Part shown: one piece after another, positions 1-10,735 of the stretch | Position numbering within the stretch: the stretch's first letter is position 1 | Layout: each line of letters opens with the position of its first letter | Source: Euptelea pleiosperma | Lineage: Eukaryota > Streptophyta > Magnoliopsida > Ranunculales > Eupteleaceae | Length of the DNA: 64,000 nt | Direction of reading: 5' to 3' | NCBI GenBank assembly: GCA_035048495.1 | Contig: CM068548.1 | Coordinates: 12,141,464-12,205,463 of the forward strand | Position numbers and translations under genes: made by a program | The notes under the pieces: model-generated | What the model was told of the DNA's origin: nothing | What the model saw: the letters and a program-made list of their open reading frames with translations, nothing else | The model's database searches: none

Positions 1-378
1 GTGTGGTGGATGCTATAGACCATTGGATTCAAGAGATCCAGGGTCAACTAGCCCACAATTACAAAAAAAGAAAATAGTTGTTACCTCGTGGACCATGGAT
101 CTATTGAATCCAACGGACAATGTCCTCAAAAAAGATAAAATAGTTGTTACCTCATGGATTGTGGATCTATTGAATCGAATGGACAATGGCCTCCGTGGCA
201 CGAAATTTTATCCGGTCATCCGTTAAGGTAGTTCGACTCTTGAGAAGATTACAAGTTTAGGGTCCAAATTACACATTAAAGTTTGGTCTAAATGCAATCG
301 ACCCCGCTACATAGATTAACACATAATCGTCTAAATGCAGTTATTAGTCCAATTTAGCTCAAAGACGTCTTTGAGCAA

Positions 379-690
379 CCACGTCTGTATGAGCACGTGG
401 CACATTGTTACCACTTGATGCCCTTGTATAAATGTTTGGCCCATCCTTAGGTCAACCTACAGACCAAAAATCAGCCTGACTGGTGATTTCTAGCCGGGAA
501 TCTGAGCTCCCACGGCTGAAAAATCATCCCATGAAAAAAAATTAAAATATAACGGCTAGAAATCACCAATCAGACTGATTACTAAAATAAAGCAGCTAGA
601 AATCATCAATCAGACTGATTTTGAACATAAGACCACTTAGGCAGGGCCAAACATCCACATGGTCAATGGTCTTGAAGGGTGTGCTACGAG
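379..690. mobile_element. MITE family A copy (inverted-repeat element with CACGTGGC end)
   Basis: The left arm has a CACGTGGCAC core, then an 'ATGTTTGGCCCATCC' block and 'AAAAATCAGCCTGA'. The right arm has the reverse complements, 'AATCAGACTGATT' and 'GGCCAAACATCCA'. The same arms recur many times in the window (1066, 18370, 22175, 23290, 41031, 41506, 54075, 54395). No transposase is encoded, so it is non-autonomous. Borders are approximate. The second copy is at 55554-55865. Confidence 0.75.
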
Positions 691-839
691 CTTTCTCAAC
701 GAGCAAAAATGAATTTTTACATTCTTTCTTCTTGAAAGAAATGTGACCGTTATGACAAGACTTCAAACAAAAACAGTTAAAAAAGAAACTGTTCCATCGA
801 CTCGATTAGGATGACTCAGTAATTTTAGTTGACAACAAT

Positions 840-1005
840 TTTAGCGGACCCACATGGATGATGAATCAATGGCTGATTTTTGGTGAGATGATCTCCTCAC
901 CATATAAATCACCCCTTCAAGTGTGGTCTTCAAGTTAACGGTAAAAATAAACGGTCCATAATTCTTCAACTTCTAAACCAGTCTACCTTAAGGCCATTAA
1001 GGCGG
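840..1005. mobile_element. MITE family B fragment
   Basis: The stretch from 'GACAACAATTTTAGCG' to the 'AACCAGTCTACC' block aligns along its length with 50260-50440, where the family has clear terminal inverted repeats. Only the left part is present here. A family A remnant with paired 'AAATCA..CTGATT' arms follows at about 1066-1275. Duplicated at 56015-56180. Confidence 0.55.
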
Positions 1006-1882
1006 TTGCCTAAGGCCACTTGGTGAGAGAAGGCCCCCAGCCCAGGTCCCACTAACCAAATGGATTTTTAGCCCACCCCTTATTGGATATACAAACCAAT
1101 AATCAACCCGATTGATTATCTCTAGCCATAGATTTTCGTACTTTTTAGGACATGATTCTCGTCGTTGGTTTCAAGTATGTTTTTTGGGCAGTAAATCTAA
1201 TGGCTAGAAATCATCAAACAAGCTGATTTTTAGTGTGCTTACCCACCAATAGGTGGACTGAACATTCACGCAGTCATTGGGCCCAAAACATGATCTATGT
1301 AAGGCCACAAGAGTCATCTACATTGACTACACCAGGGGTCCTCTGCATTTAAATTTTTTTCTATAGTTTTTGATTATCAAGAATAGTTATTATATAAATA
1401 TTTTCAATAATATAGAGTTTGATTTTTTAATTAATATCATATATATTGATAATAGTTGTCTCCCCACTTATACCCGCTTCAATAAAGAAAGGTCGAGATC
1501 TTATCTCCCAACTGGACGGTGGATCTCAGCCACTCAGACCTAATTTTGGCAAATACTTTGTTGGGGAGTGTCGTGGGCACAGGCCACCCACTAGTTAAAT
1601 ATAAAAAGGGCTTGTCTAGAGTTTTCGCCTTAGGCCTCAACTTGTATCGAGTATCAAGACAACCTTGATTCTGACTCAGTGAATTTTCAAAATAAAATCG
1701 AGTCGAGTGACTCGACTCAGCAGCAACGAGTTTTAAAAGGATACGTGCTAAACCCAAATTTGTACTAAATTGAAGACTTTTCTATAAGCTCCGTGTAGTT
1801 TGGAAACACCGTTAGATTACGTAGATGGAAAATAAATTTTGACCCTTGAGGCCTACTGACGTGGACTACCTTCCAGCTCTCC

Positions 1883-1890
1883 TTATAAAT
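1883..1890 (+). promoter_or_regulatory. TATA box of FAR gene, copy 1
   Basis: CCTTATAAATTG lies about 130 bases before the ATG at 2015, a normal plant TATA-to-ATG distance, and a C/A-rich leader follows. The copy 2 equivalent is at 57058-57065. Confidence 0.6.
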
Positions 1891-2014
1891 TGAAGGCTCA
1901 AAAGCCAATCACTATCTCACTAGTCACTACTCTTCTGCAAAACAAACAGAAAAAAAAATTTCCAAACTAGTTTTTCTTACTTGTTCATCATCCGTGATTT
2001 TTCTTTTCTTTAGA

Positions 2015-5000
2015 ATGGATTTGGGTGGTTTTATAAAATCTCTAGAGAATAAGAGCATCTTGATCACTGGTTCGACTGGCTTTCTCGCTAAGAGTAACCC
2101 CTACTTTCATTTTTTATCTCCTTTATTTTTTACATTATTTTTTCTTTTCTATTTTCCTGTCCAAACACAAAAAAAAAAATTGATTAAGGGTGTCAATGGG
2201 TCGGCTCCTAAGGTTCTCAAAATGATGGAACCGGAACCAGAACCGATTAGTTGGTTCCAGACGCTTTTGGTTCCGGGTATATTGGTTCCAATCTTGATCA
2301 TATTACAAATTTGACACTATATTTATATATTGGTTCTGGTTCCTATCGGTTTCAGGTCCATATCAAAACTACCCAGAATCGGAACCATTATTTTCGGTTT
2401 GGTTAACGGTTCTGGTTCTGGTTCCGGTTCTGATTAAAAGGGTAAAATTGACGCCCCTACTCATGATGCGTCCTCTCCACTTGACAAATATCCCTGACAA
2501 CCCTTGTTTTAAATTTTTGAAATTTAAACTTTTTGGATAAAATGTTGTCCCAGGTAGTTGTCAAGTGAAGAGAGGCGTAACATGAGGCACTAGCACTAGT
2601 GACCAAACATGGTATATGTGGCTCCCAATCATTGGTGCATGGTCCTGGATTAAAAAAAAAATCTTGCTAGGAAAATATTGCAAAGTGATATATATGGAGT
2701 CAACCCCTGTGGTCCTAAATACTTCAACCATTTCTCTTATGGCCCATAAAAAGTGTTACTAAGCTGATTTTGCTTCTTTGAATGCAGTTTTCATGGAAAA
2801 AGTGCTTAGGGTCCAGCCTCATGTGAAGAAGCTTTTTGTTCTCTTGAGAGCAGAAGACAACACATCTGCTACACAACGATTACAAAAGGAAGTGAGTCCA
2901 TAGGCTTGTTTCATTCTAACAATCTGATTTTAGTTTTGTCCATTAGATCTCTTTTTTTGGGACCCATCAACTGATCAGTCCCACCCATGAGATTGTCCGG
3001 GCCAAAAATGGACCAAATCAGATAATCGATCACCTGGTGAATGCGATCATAGGATCATCTCAATCTCTTCTACGTTAAAATTGTTGGGGGTCAATAATGC
3101 CACTCCCTAATAAAAGGACGTGCTAAAGGGAATGCGTGGTCAATTGTGATAACCATTAGAGGGCCCACTAATAACAAGACTAGAATTTACTCCTTCCTGA
3201 CAAGATATCTTTTCAGGAGAAATGGCGGCTTGAGGCCTGGTTAAAGTTGCAACAGAAATGTATGTTTAACCATGTTTTGATTTTACAGGTGATAGGAAAG
3301 GAGGTTTTTAGGGTTTTGAGAGAAGAACATGGTAACGGTTTCGATCAGTTTATTTTGGACAAAGTGATTCCAGTTGTAGGGGACATCTCCACAGAGAACT
3401 TGGGTGTAAAAGACTCCACCTTGAGGGAAGAGATGTGGAAAGAAATCAACTTGATTGTCAATGTAGCTGGGACCACCACTTTTGATGAAAGGTAAAGGTT
3501 AATTTTTGGTGTGTAGGTCCACCAAATGGTGGGCCAAACATTTATGGGTCAGTAGGCCCTTAGCAGTTTCCACGTGGCCTTCAATATGAGAGCAATTTTT
3601 TGCTGAAAATCCAGCTCTCTCTCTCTCTATATGTAACTTGTTAAGTGCATTTGCCTTGTAGATATGATGTGGCCTTAGGCATAAACACGTTTGGAGCTAA
3701 GCATGTTTGCGAGTTTGCAAAGAAATGTGATAAACTAGAATTGTTACTCCATGTTTCAACAGGTGAGTTGGGAGTGATCTCTAGTCTCTACCATGGTTAA
3801 AATAACGGCAGTTATAACAGATTCGGACCTCCCCCTTTACATTATGTACCATTTTAACGCTCAGAAAATAACAGCCGTTATTTCCCGTAGCCGCTATTTT
3901 CTGAAAAAAAATTTGTTAAAAAAAAAACATCCGTTATTGTCCATTTTTTCATTAATTTCCGTTATAAATATTATTGAAAATTTGAATTTTAGTGCCGTTT
4001 TAAATTTGAAATTTAAAAAAAAAAAAAAAAAAAAAAGACGGTATTGCTCGCAGTCCGTTATACCCTTATAACGGCCCCTTTTGAACCTTGGTGTCTACTG
4101 CTACAAAATTTAACATATAAATGCATATGCTTGAAGTGGGAGCTAATTAGGTTTATGGGTTCAAATTTTAAGCTTATGTTACAAGGGAAAAGGAAGGACT
4201 CATATTAGAAAAACCATTCCGAATGGATGAAAGCTCTACCTTAGACATTGCAGAAGAGCTCAAAATTGCCCAAGAAAAATTAGAACAACTCCGCTACGAA
4301 GAAGCGACAGATGAATCCGTAAGATTTTCCATGAAACAACTGGGGATGCAACGGTACGTATCGAACACGATCTTATGTATCACCCGCCGCATTCATTTTT
4401 GACACCTTCTAATCGGCTTGTTTCGGTTAATTCCCTCAGAGCTAGATTGTTTGGCTGGTCAAACACCTACGTCTTTACGAAGGCAATGGGAGAGATCCTA
4501 CTTGACCACTTGAGAGATGATCTACCCGTCGTTATCGTGCGTCCGAGCATCATAACGAGCACTTACAGAGAACCATTCCCCGGTTGGATTGAAGGTTTCA
4601 GGTACATGCATGTTTTATATATGTTATCATCAGTATTTTTGCTGATTTTTTTCGAATTTATCCGAATTTTCCCGACATGATATTCCTTTGCCGATTTATT
4701 GCTGAATCCCGACTTTATGACTATGATCATTTACGTGTTACACCGATGAGTTGCCGTTGACTACTGTTTCATATTTGCTTGCAGAACCATTGATACAGTG
4801 GTTGCAAGTTATGGTAAGGGGAAGTTGAAACACTTTCTAGCAGATCCTGAGTCAATAATGGATGTGGTAAGTTAATTCCAAATACTTGGTTCCCTGGACA
4901 TGTTGACACCTATGTTTTAAAACTCGACTGGATTGTATTTCGAGTCGACTCGGCATACAAACTCGGATTTGCAAGCCTCTGCGGCGTGACTAGAAACTCG

Positions 5001-5889
5001 GCCGAGACGACTTGAAACTCATTTTTTTTTTATTTCTAAAGATTCAAAACCTGGGTTTTTATGTTACAGATCCCTGGAGACATGGTGGTGAATGCTATGA
5101 TCCAAACTATGGCCACTCATTGTCGTCAACCTTTGCAAATCATCTACCATGTTGGTTCTTCTATACGGAATCCAGTGAAGTACTCTGATCTTGCAAATTG
5201 CGCTTATGAATACTTCTCTAAGAATCCATATCTCAGAAAGGATGGAAAGCTTATTAGGGTTTCCAGATTTTCTCTACTTCCAACACTCTCTTCCTTCGAC
5301 AAATACATGACTCTAAGTTATAAGCTACCATTACAGGTAGGTTTTCAACATCTATGAGAATGAATTCAAAAAAATAAAAATAAAAATTGCAAGTCTTGTT
5401 TATGGGCTTAGAACGTGTATATTTTTTTCAGGTCTTGCGTATATTGAATGTATTATCTTTCCAGTATTTTGGGGATCTATACGGCAATCTCAACGATAAG
5501 TGCAACTTACTGTCGCGATTCATCGAACTGTACGAGCCGTTCATCCTCTTCAAAGGAATGTAAGTAAATTAACGACGATAACCTTTTCGATGATATTTTC
5601 GAGTGGTGTCTAGGGGTGCACACATGAGCCACACCAAGGCATGTACATGTACACCTCTAGCGGCATATCACATGGAAGCACCATGGCATCAAATTTACAC
5701 AGTTTAGATGATCTTAAGATATTCTTGGTACTCAGATTCGACGACTCGAACTTGGAGAGGTTGAGAGAAACGATGAAGGATGACAACGGGGAAGCAGGGT
5801 CGTTTAATTTCGACCCCAAGTGCATCGACTGGGAAGACTACTTCGTGAACGTTCACATCCCTGGCTTCACAAAATATGTACTTAAATGA
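2015..5889 (+). CDS. FAR: Alcohol-forming fatty acyl-CoA reductase (FAR), copy 1
   Basis: Reduces long-chain fatty acyl-CoA to primary fatty alcohol with NADPH; plant members supply cuticular wax, suberin or pollen exine. Ten exons join in frame through GT-AG introns: 2015-2093, 2788-2891, 3289-3491, 3662-3762, 4173-4353, 4440-4601, 4785-4866, 5070-5336, 5432-5559, 5736-5889. They give 486 aa, the usual length for the CER4/FAR3 type. Residues 18-25 are the Rossmann motif TGSTGFLA. The catalytic YxxxK is Y233-K237 (YVFTK), followed by VRPSII. The C-terminal FAR_C (male sterility) domain fills the last three exons. There is no plastid-targeting extension like that of MS2. The ATG at 2015 is chosen because family similarity starts there; an in-frame ATG at 1994 would add seven residues. 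All splice sites and the frame are intact. Which FAR subtype it is cannot be settled by eye. Confidence 0.93.
2186..2459. mobile_element. Inverted-repeat element in FAR intron 1
   Basis: The left end reads AGGGTGTCAATGGGTCGG and the right end reads GTAAAATTGACGCCCCT, an imperfect terminal inverted repeat (GGGGYGTCAATTT type). The interior is rich in GGTTCTGGTTCCGG repeats on one side and GGAACCGGAACC on the other, so it folds back on itself. It sits wholly inside intron 1 and leaves the splice sites alone. Copy 2: 57361-57634. Confidence 0.5.
3793..4092. mobile_element. AACGGCCGTT-type element (family C) in FAR intron 4
   Basis: Runs from 'ACCATGGTTAAAATAACGG' to 'TTATAACGGCCCCTTTTG', a terminal inverted repeat. 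Many TAACGG/CCGTTA units lie inside, with a 22-A run at 4015-4036. Family members recur at 6543, 7075, 9074, 40381 and 53495. It has no coding capacity. Copy 2: 58968-59267. Confidence 0.6.
4915..5025. repeat. ACTCGACTCGGC-type dispersed repeat in FAR intron 7
   Basis: Several variants of 'CGAGTCGACTCGG' and 'AACTCGGCCGAG' are packed into about 110 bases. A related stretch with GAGTCGAGTGACTCGACTC lies at 1690-1720, upstream of the FAR promoter. Probably part of a dispersed repeat family; the type cannot be assigned. Copy 2: 60090-60200. Confidence 0.4.
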
Positions 5890-6239
5890 AAATTCTTGAA
5901 ATTATTCTACTAATGTTGATGTTAATTTTAATAATCGCTACGAAACAAGCACGCATGGTGCGAAGTTTGTAGTTGGATGGTGCATGTATTTTTTGTTTTT
6001 TGAATATTCAACGGTATTATACTGAATTAATACAATAATTTGAGTTCTATATCTTTCCTCAAGGAGCTTTTGTCTATCAAGAAGTATTTGTGATAATATT
6101 TACTATGCCCAAGATTTGAAAATATATAGAAAGAAAGGGGAACTATACAAGACGCACGAAGGCAAGCCACCCTACCCTACGACATCCCAACTAGGTTGGC
6201 ACCCCAAGGGAAGGATAAACCAAGCTTAAGGCGGAAAAA

Positions 6240-6530
6240 AAAAAAAAAAAAAATCAGTCAAATCTATAGTATTTGGCATGAGGATCTTCCATTTTGGAAA
6301 GGAATGGAGGTTGCTCTACAAAATTCTCTGAGGCTTCTTCTACTAAGTTAGCGCCGTGGTTAGCAAGGATGTCTGCTGAAAAATTAATTTGCCTCAAAGT
6401 GGTGGTTATGAGGCATTGAATAATGTTTTTGATTACTGCCTCCATCGATTTTTCACTCTCCGTCCTATCTTGTACGTCTTGAAAGCAATTACTGCAGCCT
6501 TCGAGTCAGTTTCAATGTACTAGGAGGGGA
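6240..6530 (-). mobile_element. LINE fragment: RNase H domain with poly(A) tail
   Basis: On the minus strand a degenerate frame reads 'IETDSKAAVIAFK' and then, at 6445-6254, 'RQINFSADILANHGANLV' and 'YYRFD'. This is the RNase H-like (RVT_3) pattern found at the C-terminus of plant LINE ORF2. The 19-A run on the plus strand at 6235-6253 is adjacent. The upstream part of the frame has stops, so it is dead. Copy 2: 61415-61706. Confidence 0.6.
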
Positions 6531-6542
6531 AAAAAAATGGGA

Positions 6543-6760
6543 AAACATGGTTTTATGGCTCATAATTTAAAATAACGCCGTTTAAACACCCCAAGACCGT
6601 TACATTAAAAACCGTTTTGATAATGCTTAGAAAATACCGTTATCTTTTTTGTTTTAACGACCGTTAAATTCTATTTTTTCCATTTTTTGCCCACGGCCGT
6701 TTTAACGGTCACACCCCCAGTCCGTTATACAGTTAAAATGGCCTCTTTTAATCCTTGATA
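6543..6760. mobile_element. Family C element (AACGGCCGTT type)
   Basis: Dense ACCGTTA/TAACGG/GGCCGTTTTAACGG units; ends with 'AAAATGGCCTCTTTTAATCC', the usual right end of this family. It separates two LINE fragments in opposite orientation. A shorter relative is at 7075-7235. Copy 2: 61719-61936. Confidence 0.55.
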
Positions 6761-7035
6761 TGGTTATTGAATTTGATATGGTGAAAGCCTATGATCGGGT
6801 TGAATGTAGCCTTCTTAAGAGAATTCTCCAGGCCTTGGACTTTGATAATTAATTAATAAACGTCTTAATTTGATTGAACTGAGCATTTCCATAACTTTTT
6901 CTATCATATTAAATGGATCTCTTGTGGGTCTGTATAGACCAACTAGAGGCCTCAGACTGAGAGATATCTTGTCCACATATTTGTTCATAATTTGTGCTGA
7001 AAATTTAGTAAGACTTTTTGCAAGGGCGGAGGAAT
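6755..7035 (+). mobile_element. LINE fragment: reverse transcriptase core
   Basis: The plus-strand frame reads 'DMVKAYDRVE', 'LLKRILQALDFDN', and further on 'RGLRLRDILSTYLFIICAE'. These are the familiar RT blocks (D.KAYDRVEW; GLRQGDPLSPYLFI..AE). There are in-frame stops around 6850-6950 and substitutions in the RQGD motif. The YADD block is not present. It is a short, dead piece. Copy 2: 61931-62211. Confidence 0.7.
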
Positions 7036-7239
7036 CAAATTAAATCAAGGGAATCAAGGTTAGAAGATGCTAGAAAATTACTCATCTATTATTTGAATTT
7101 CAAAAATAGAAAATAATGGAAAACGGATCTAAAATTTAAATTTTCAGTAAAATTCACAACGGATAAAAGGGAAAATAACAGTTTTTTTACAAATTGTTAT
7201 TTTCGTTATAACGGCCGTTATTTTCAGAACATTATATAT

Positions 7240-7990
7240 TACCCTTCAAGAAGTATGCTACTGACCAGTATAATCTTCAATGGAAGATACTGACCGATGG
7301 GAGGAGTCGCAAATTCAAACCCAGAGACGAAATTAGAATGTATTAGGATTCCGATAAAATGGTGTTAAATTGTCCGTTGTTGAATTGAGCTTGATGTGAC
7401 TAAGAAATATCACAATTTCTCCTCTCCCTCTTACTGATCAGTCTCTCCAATTTCTATTCTCCTCTAATAACTTGCTTGCTTACACTCACTGTAGTGGGTC
7501 TACTCGCACAGTCGATATTATTTGGTTATATTATTTACGTAGTAGTAGTAGTTGTAGGAAAGTAGGATAATAAATGGGTGGGATCCCGTCGGAGTAGGGA
7601 AAGGTAGCATGCTTGATCAGATAATAAAGATGGATGCAGTCTTCCAAAGTATAATAAAATGATGTGTTTCGAAGCACCAAATCGATTTATGTTCGTTTAC
7701 AAATGCATGGAATCACGTATATTGTGGATGATGCCCTTTCTCACCATTGATTTGGATAAATCCCTCATTAATTAGAATGTTTCAATGATTTGATGATTTT
7801 TTTTTTGGCAAAGACATTCAACATAAGTGTGTGATTTGTGCCGCTAAATTTTGAGTTGTGGATAATGGTTCTAGGGATCACAAGAAGGGTGTGGTCCAGA
7901 GTTTCACATCATTGGATCCTAAATCCAAAGACCACTGTGGTCCTAAGGTCTACCTTTAACATTGTTTAAAATTTTGTTGTGTGATGGTAC
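7240..7990. repeat. Diverged local duplicate of 10195-10735
   Basis: Shared blocks in the same order include 'AAGTATGC..TGACCAGT', 'GGAGGAGTC', 'GATGTGACTAAGAAATAT', 'GGATAATAAATGGG', 'TTTATGTTCGTTTAC', 'GGATCCTAAATCCAAAGACC' and 'GATGGTACCCAAT'. Many substitutions and indels separate the two, so this is an old duplication. It is colinear with the RanBP1 relic at 8758-8955. Otherwise no gene is seen here. Confidence 0.7.
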
Positions 7991-8329
7991 CCAATATGTA
8001 ATGTAGAGGGCATGTTGGTTCGGACAATGCAAGCTTTATCTCTTGTATATGGTGAACTCCATTCCAATACAAGCTCGAGGTCCAATCCCGAATGGAATGT
8101 GTGCAGGCCTATGTCTTTGTTTCTCTTCATCCCAAGTAGAATCGAACCTCCCCAGTCGAAACTAATTGTTTGGCGATTTGGAGGATCGGGATCATGAGTA
8201 GTCCAAGTATGATCGAGAAGGAGCCGGAGAGATCCATCTTAAGGGCTGTGGTGGTGTAGATGTGTTGCTGGATGAATTCCGAAACTTGATCATCATCGTT
8301 GCGATCACCATCACCTCTATTGTCTTTTT

Positions 8330-8757
8330 TTTTTTCATAAGTCAACGATGAAATATATTAAGAGAGGAGATCGAGAAGATCTCAAAAGTACAAATGATAA
8401 AAGAACTAAGAAACAAAAGACAGCACGACTAACTACTCAACAAATCATCAAAACAAAACACCATTTCAGCAAAAAAAGATCCCCTCATTTCAGGTGAGAT
8501 GTCACTCCAACTATATATGAGGGCCTTAATATTGATGATAATTTTCAGAATTGTTGCCTCCACTCCCCTAAAAGTCCTATTCTTTCTTTTTTGCCATAGC
8601 CCCCATATCACCACATATGGTACCGTCATCCACAGGATCTTTCCTCTGGCTGAGAGTTTAATCCTTGGCCAACCACCCAACAATGATCCCATCTTCTTCG
8701 GCATAACCCAGGATAGGCCAACCTGCATCAAAAAGTATTGCAACTTCAATTTGTTTT
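8330..8757 (-). mobile_element. LINE fragment: ORF2 C-terminal part
   Basis: The minus-strand frame carries 'VGLSWVMPKKMGSLLGGW', 'ILWMTVPYVVIWGLWQKRKN' and 'RTFRGVE', then 'ALIYSWSD'. This is the region after the reverse transcriptase of plant LINEs (zf-RVT tail, W..VP..V.W..W..RN.R.F). The tract of 11 T on the plus strand at 8325-8335 is the poly(A) tail, so the element is 5'-truncated. The frame is open over about 110 codons. Copy 2: 63506-63933. Confidence 0.7.
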
Positions 8758-8955
8758 CAGCATAAGCTTCCTCTATTAATACAAAACAAATAATCAAAAG
8801 AAGGTATTGCCATAAAAGACCAACCTCTCTCCAAAATAAAATTTAGAGAGAACGAACAGATAACCAATCCTAGGACTGACCTGATCGACTTGACACAAAT
8901 TCTCTAGAAGATCAACAACAGCTGTGGCCACTTCATTCTCACCAAAGATAACGAG
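8758..8955 (-). pseudogene. RanBP1 3'-end relic
   Basis: This segment matches the 3' part of the RanBP1 gene downstream. 'CATAAGCTT' to 'ATCAAAAGAAGGT' matches 11395-11445. 'CTCTCCAAAATAAAATTTAG' to 'CTGATCGACTTGACAC' matches 11648-11712. 'AAATTCTCTAGAAGATCA' to 'CACTTCATTCTC' matches coding bases about 11901-11948. The intervening gene bases 11457-11640 and 11713-11900 are absent, so it has suffered deletions. It sits in the same order relative to 7240-7990 as the true gene does to 10195-10735, pointing to an old local duplication. Copy 2 enters the window end at 63934. Confidence 0.7.
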
Positions 8956-8959
8956 AAAA

Positions 8960-9400
8960 AAAAAAAGGCAACTCCTCTAGTCCATTATACCATTATAAAG
9001 GCCCCTTTTATTTATTTAGAAAATAATATAATTTTTTTTATTTGTAAAATAAATATAATATAATTTTAAATAGTTAAATCAAGGTTTGAAAAGGGACGTT
9101 ATAACGATACACCGAACTGAAGGCATTACCGTTTTTTTTTTCTGTTATAACAGATTGTAACGCACGGGCAAAACACGAAAATATGGAAAATAAAGGGGAA
9201 AACGATCTAAATTTCAAAATTCAAATTTTTAGTAAAATTTATAACGGAAAATAACGCAGATTTTTTTAACAAATCGTTATTGACATTACAACGGCCATTA
9301 TTTATAATGAAAATAATGGCAGTTATAATGGAAACGGACTTCCCCCTTTACGTTACATACCGTTTTATGTTTTGAACCATTTTTTAAACCATGGTTAAAA
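8960..9400. mobile_element. Family C elements (AACGGCCGTT type)
   Basis: From 'CAAGGTTTGAAAAGGGACG' (about 9074) to 'AACCATGGTTAAAA' (about 9398), an inverted-repeat element with ACGGCC/GTTATAACGG units. A fragment of the same family, 'CCATTATACCATTATAAAGG', precedes it at 8975-9010. Between 9400 and 9800 I see only AT-rich DNA. Confidence 0.55.
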
Positions 9401-9805
9401 TATTATATTTCAACATTAAATAGGAAAGCTATTGTGCATCCCGAGGTGAGTTGGCAACTGGCAACTAATCAATAATTGCCTGCAATGGACACCATGGACC
9501 AAGTCGAGTTTATCAAATTATACGCGTATGAAAAGGCAGTTGGTGTCTTTAATGTCCTAGGATCCCCAACGATAAAATAAAAAAAGAAACTAATTTATTT
9601 TTAGTAGTTTTTAATATTTTAGAAGAGAAATCAGTTTTATGTTTTTCTCCAAAACCGTAGAAATCTAATCAATGACTAATTGGAATGGAAACATCAATAT
9701 ACCTACAATATTTTATGCTAATTAATTATTGAAATTGCACTTATACTTAACATTAACTTTCCAACTCTATATATGCCACCATCTCCTTATGGCATTACTT
9801 CTTAG

Positions 9806-10045
9806 TTGATCACACTTTCAAGTTCACACTATTGTTCTTTCAATTTAAAATTCAATGGCAACGAAGAAGGTAATTACGCACAAATTCCTTCTAACCAAAT
9901 CCGATCCGAAGAAGAAAGGGTAGCGCATGGCCGATATATCCCCCTCCGCGAGGTGATAGAAGTTAGAGATAATAATCCCGCCCCACAACCCGATCCTAAC
10001 AATTCATGGATAATTAGGAAAATTCTATTAACAACCGACTTTTAA
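9806..10045 (+). CDS. Small hypothetical ORF, 79 aa
   Basis: Product not recognised. A TATA-like CTATATATGCC lies about 35 bases before the ATG, and the coding part is hydrophilic with an acidic/polar stretch (EEERVAHGRY, then NNPAPQPDPNN). It may be the surviving piece of a longer gene, since nothing in frame follows the stop. It could equally be chance. The next block (10195-10735) is repetitive. Confidence 0.2.
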   Translation: MITLSSSHYCSFNLKFNGNEEGNYAQIPSNQIRSEEERVAHGRYIPLREVIEVRDNNPAPQPDPNNSWIIRKILLTTDF

Positions 10046-10194
10046 GAATGATTTTATTTTGATTACGAAGAACACGTCTTTAATTACTTTTACCAATTGT
10101 GAGGAGTAAAAAGGTCTACTAATGCAGAAAACGATGGAGACGTACTACTTGATGTATTGGATCTTGATGAGCGAAAAAGCTACTTATTACTCTT

Positions 10195-10735
10195 CAAAAA
10201 GTATGCCAATGACCAGTTTAATCTTAACTGTAACATATTGACTTAGGGGAGGAGTCACAAATTCAAACACGGAAACGAGATTGGAACGTATTGGAATTCC
10301 GACAAAAATTTGTTATGTTTTTCATTGTTGAATAGAACATGATGTGACTAAGAAATATTACGTAATCTCTCTTCTCTACCTCTTGCTCGGTCTCTCAATT
10401 TTTTGGGTCTGCTCAGGCATTCGATATTGGGTTATAGTAGTAGGATAATAAATGGGTTGGATCTACTCAAAGTAGGGAATGTTTGATCAGATAATAAAGA
10501 TTGATGACTCTGAAGCATAATAAAATAATACTTTTCGATGCACCAAATCAGTTTATGTTCGTTTACGGCGACTGTGTTATTTGTGCGTCCAAAAATTTTG
10601 AGTTGTGTGATCCATAGGTTCACACTGTTGGATCCTAAATCCAAAGACCATTGTGGTCCTAAGGTCTACCTTTAGGCTTTACCATTGTTTAAAACTTTAT
10701 TTTGTGATGGTACCCAATGTGTAATGTAAAGGGCA
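10195..10735. repeat. Diverged local duplicate of 7240-7990
   Basis: See the blocks listed for 7240-7990: 'GTATGCCAATGACCAGTTTA', 'GAACATGATGTGACTAAG', 'GGATCCTAAATCCAAAGACC'. The spacing between this block and the RanBP1 3' end (about 1.2 kb) parallels that between 7240-7990 and the relic at 8758 (about 1.5 kb). 10740-11380 holds only a half-copy of family A near 11205-11310. Confidence 0.7.

Larger units (their letters stand above)
1..8824. repeat. Long direct repeat, copy 1 (at least 8.8 kb)
   Basis: This block recurs at 55176-64000 in the same orientation. Every reading frame compared is identical between copies, and length-variable tracts match too: the 22-A run near 4015-4036, the 19-A run near 6235-6253 and the 11-T run near 8325-8335. 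The only difference I found is one G: three G at 6539-6541 against four at 61714-61717. The block holds a whole FAR gene, LINE fragments and the start of a RanBP1 relic. Its left border lies before the window. It is either a very recent segmental duplication or a false duplication in the assembly. Confidence 0.97.

Noticed and set aside
379..690. CRISPR-like or promoter-like repeated arms
   Set aside because: The repeated blocks are inverted arms of a plant MITE family; there is no regular spacer array.
1479..1757. 92-aa minus-strand ORF upstream of FAR (and its copy at 56654-56932)
   Set aside because: Crosses a CGAGTCGAGTGACTCGACTC repeat and the FAR promoter side; no protein similarity recognised.
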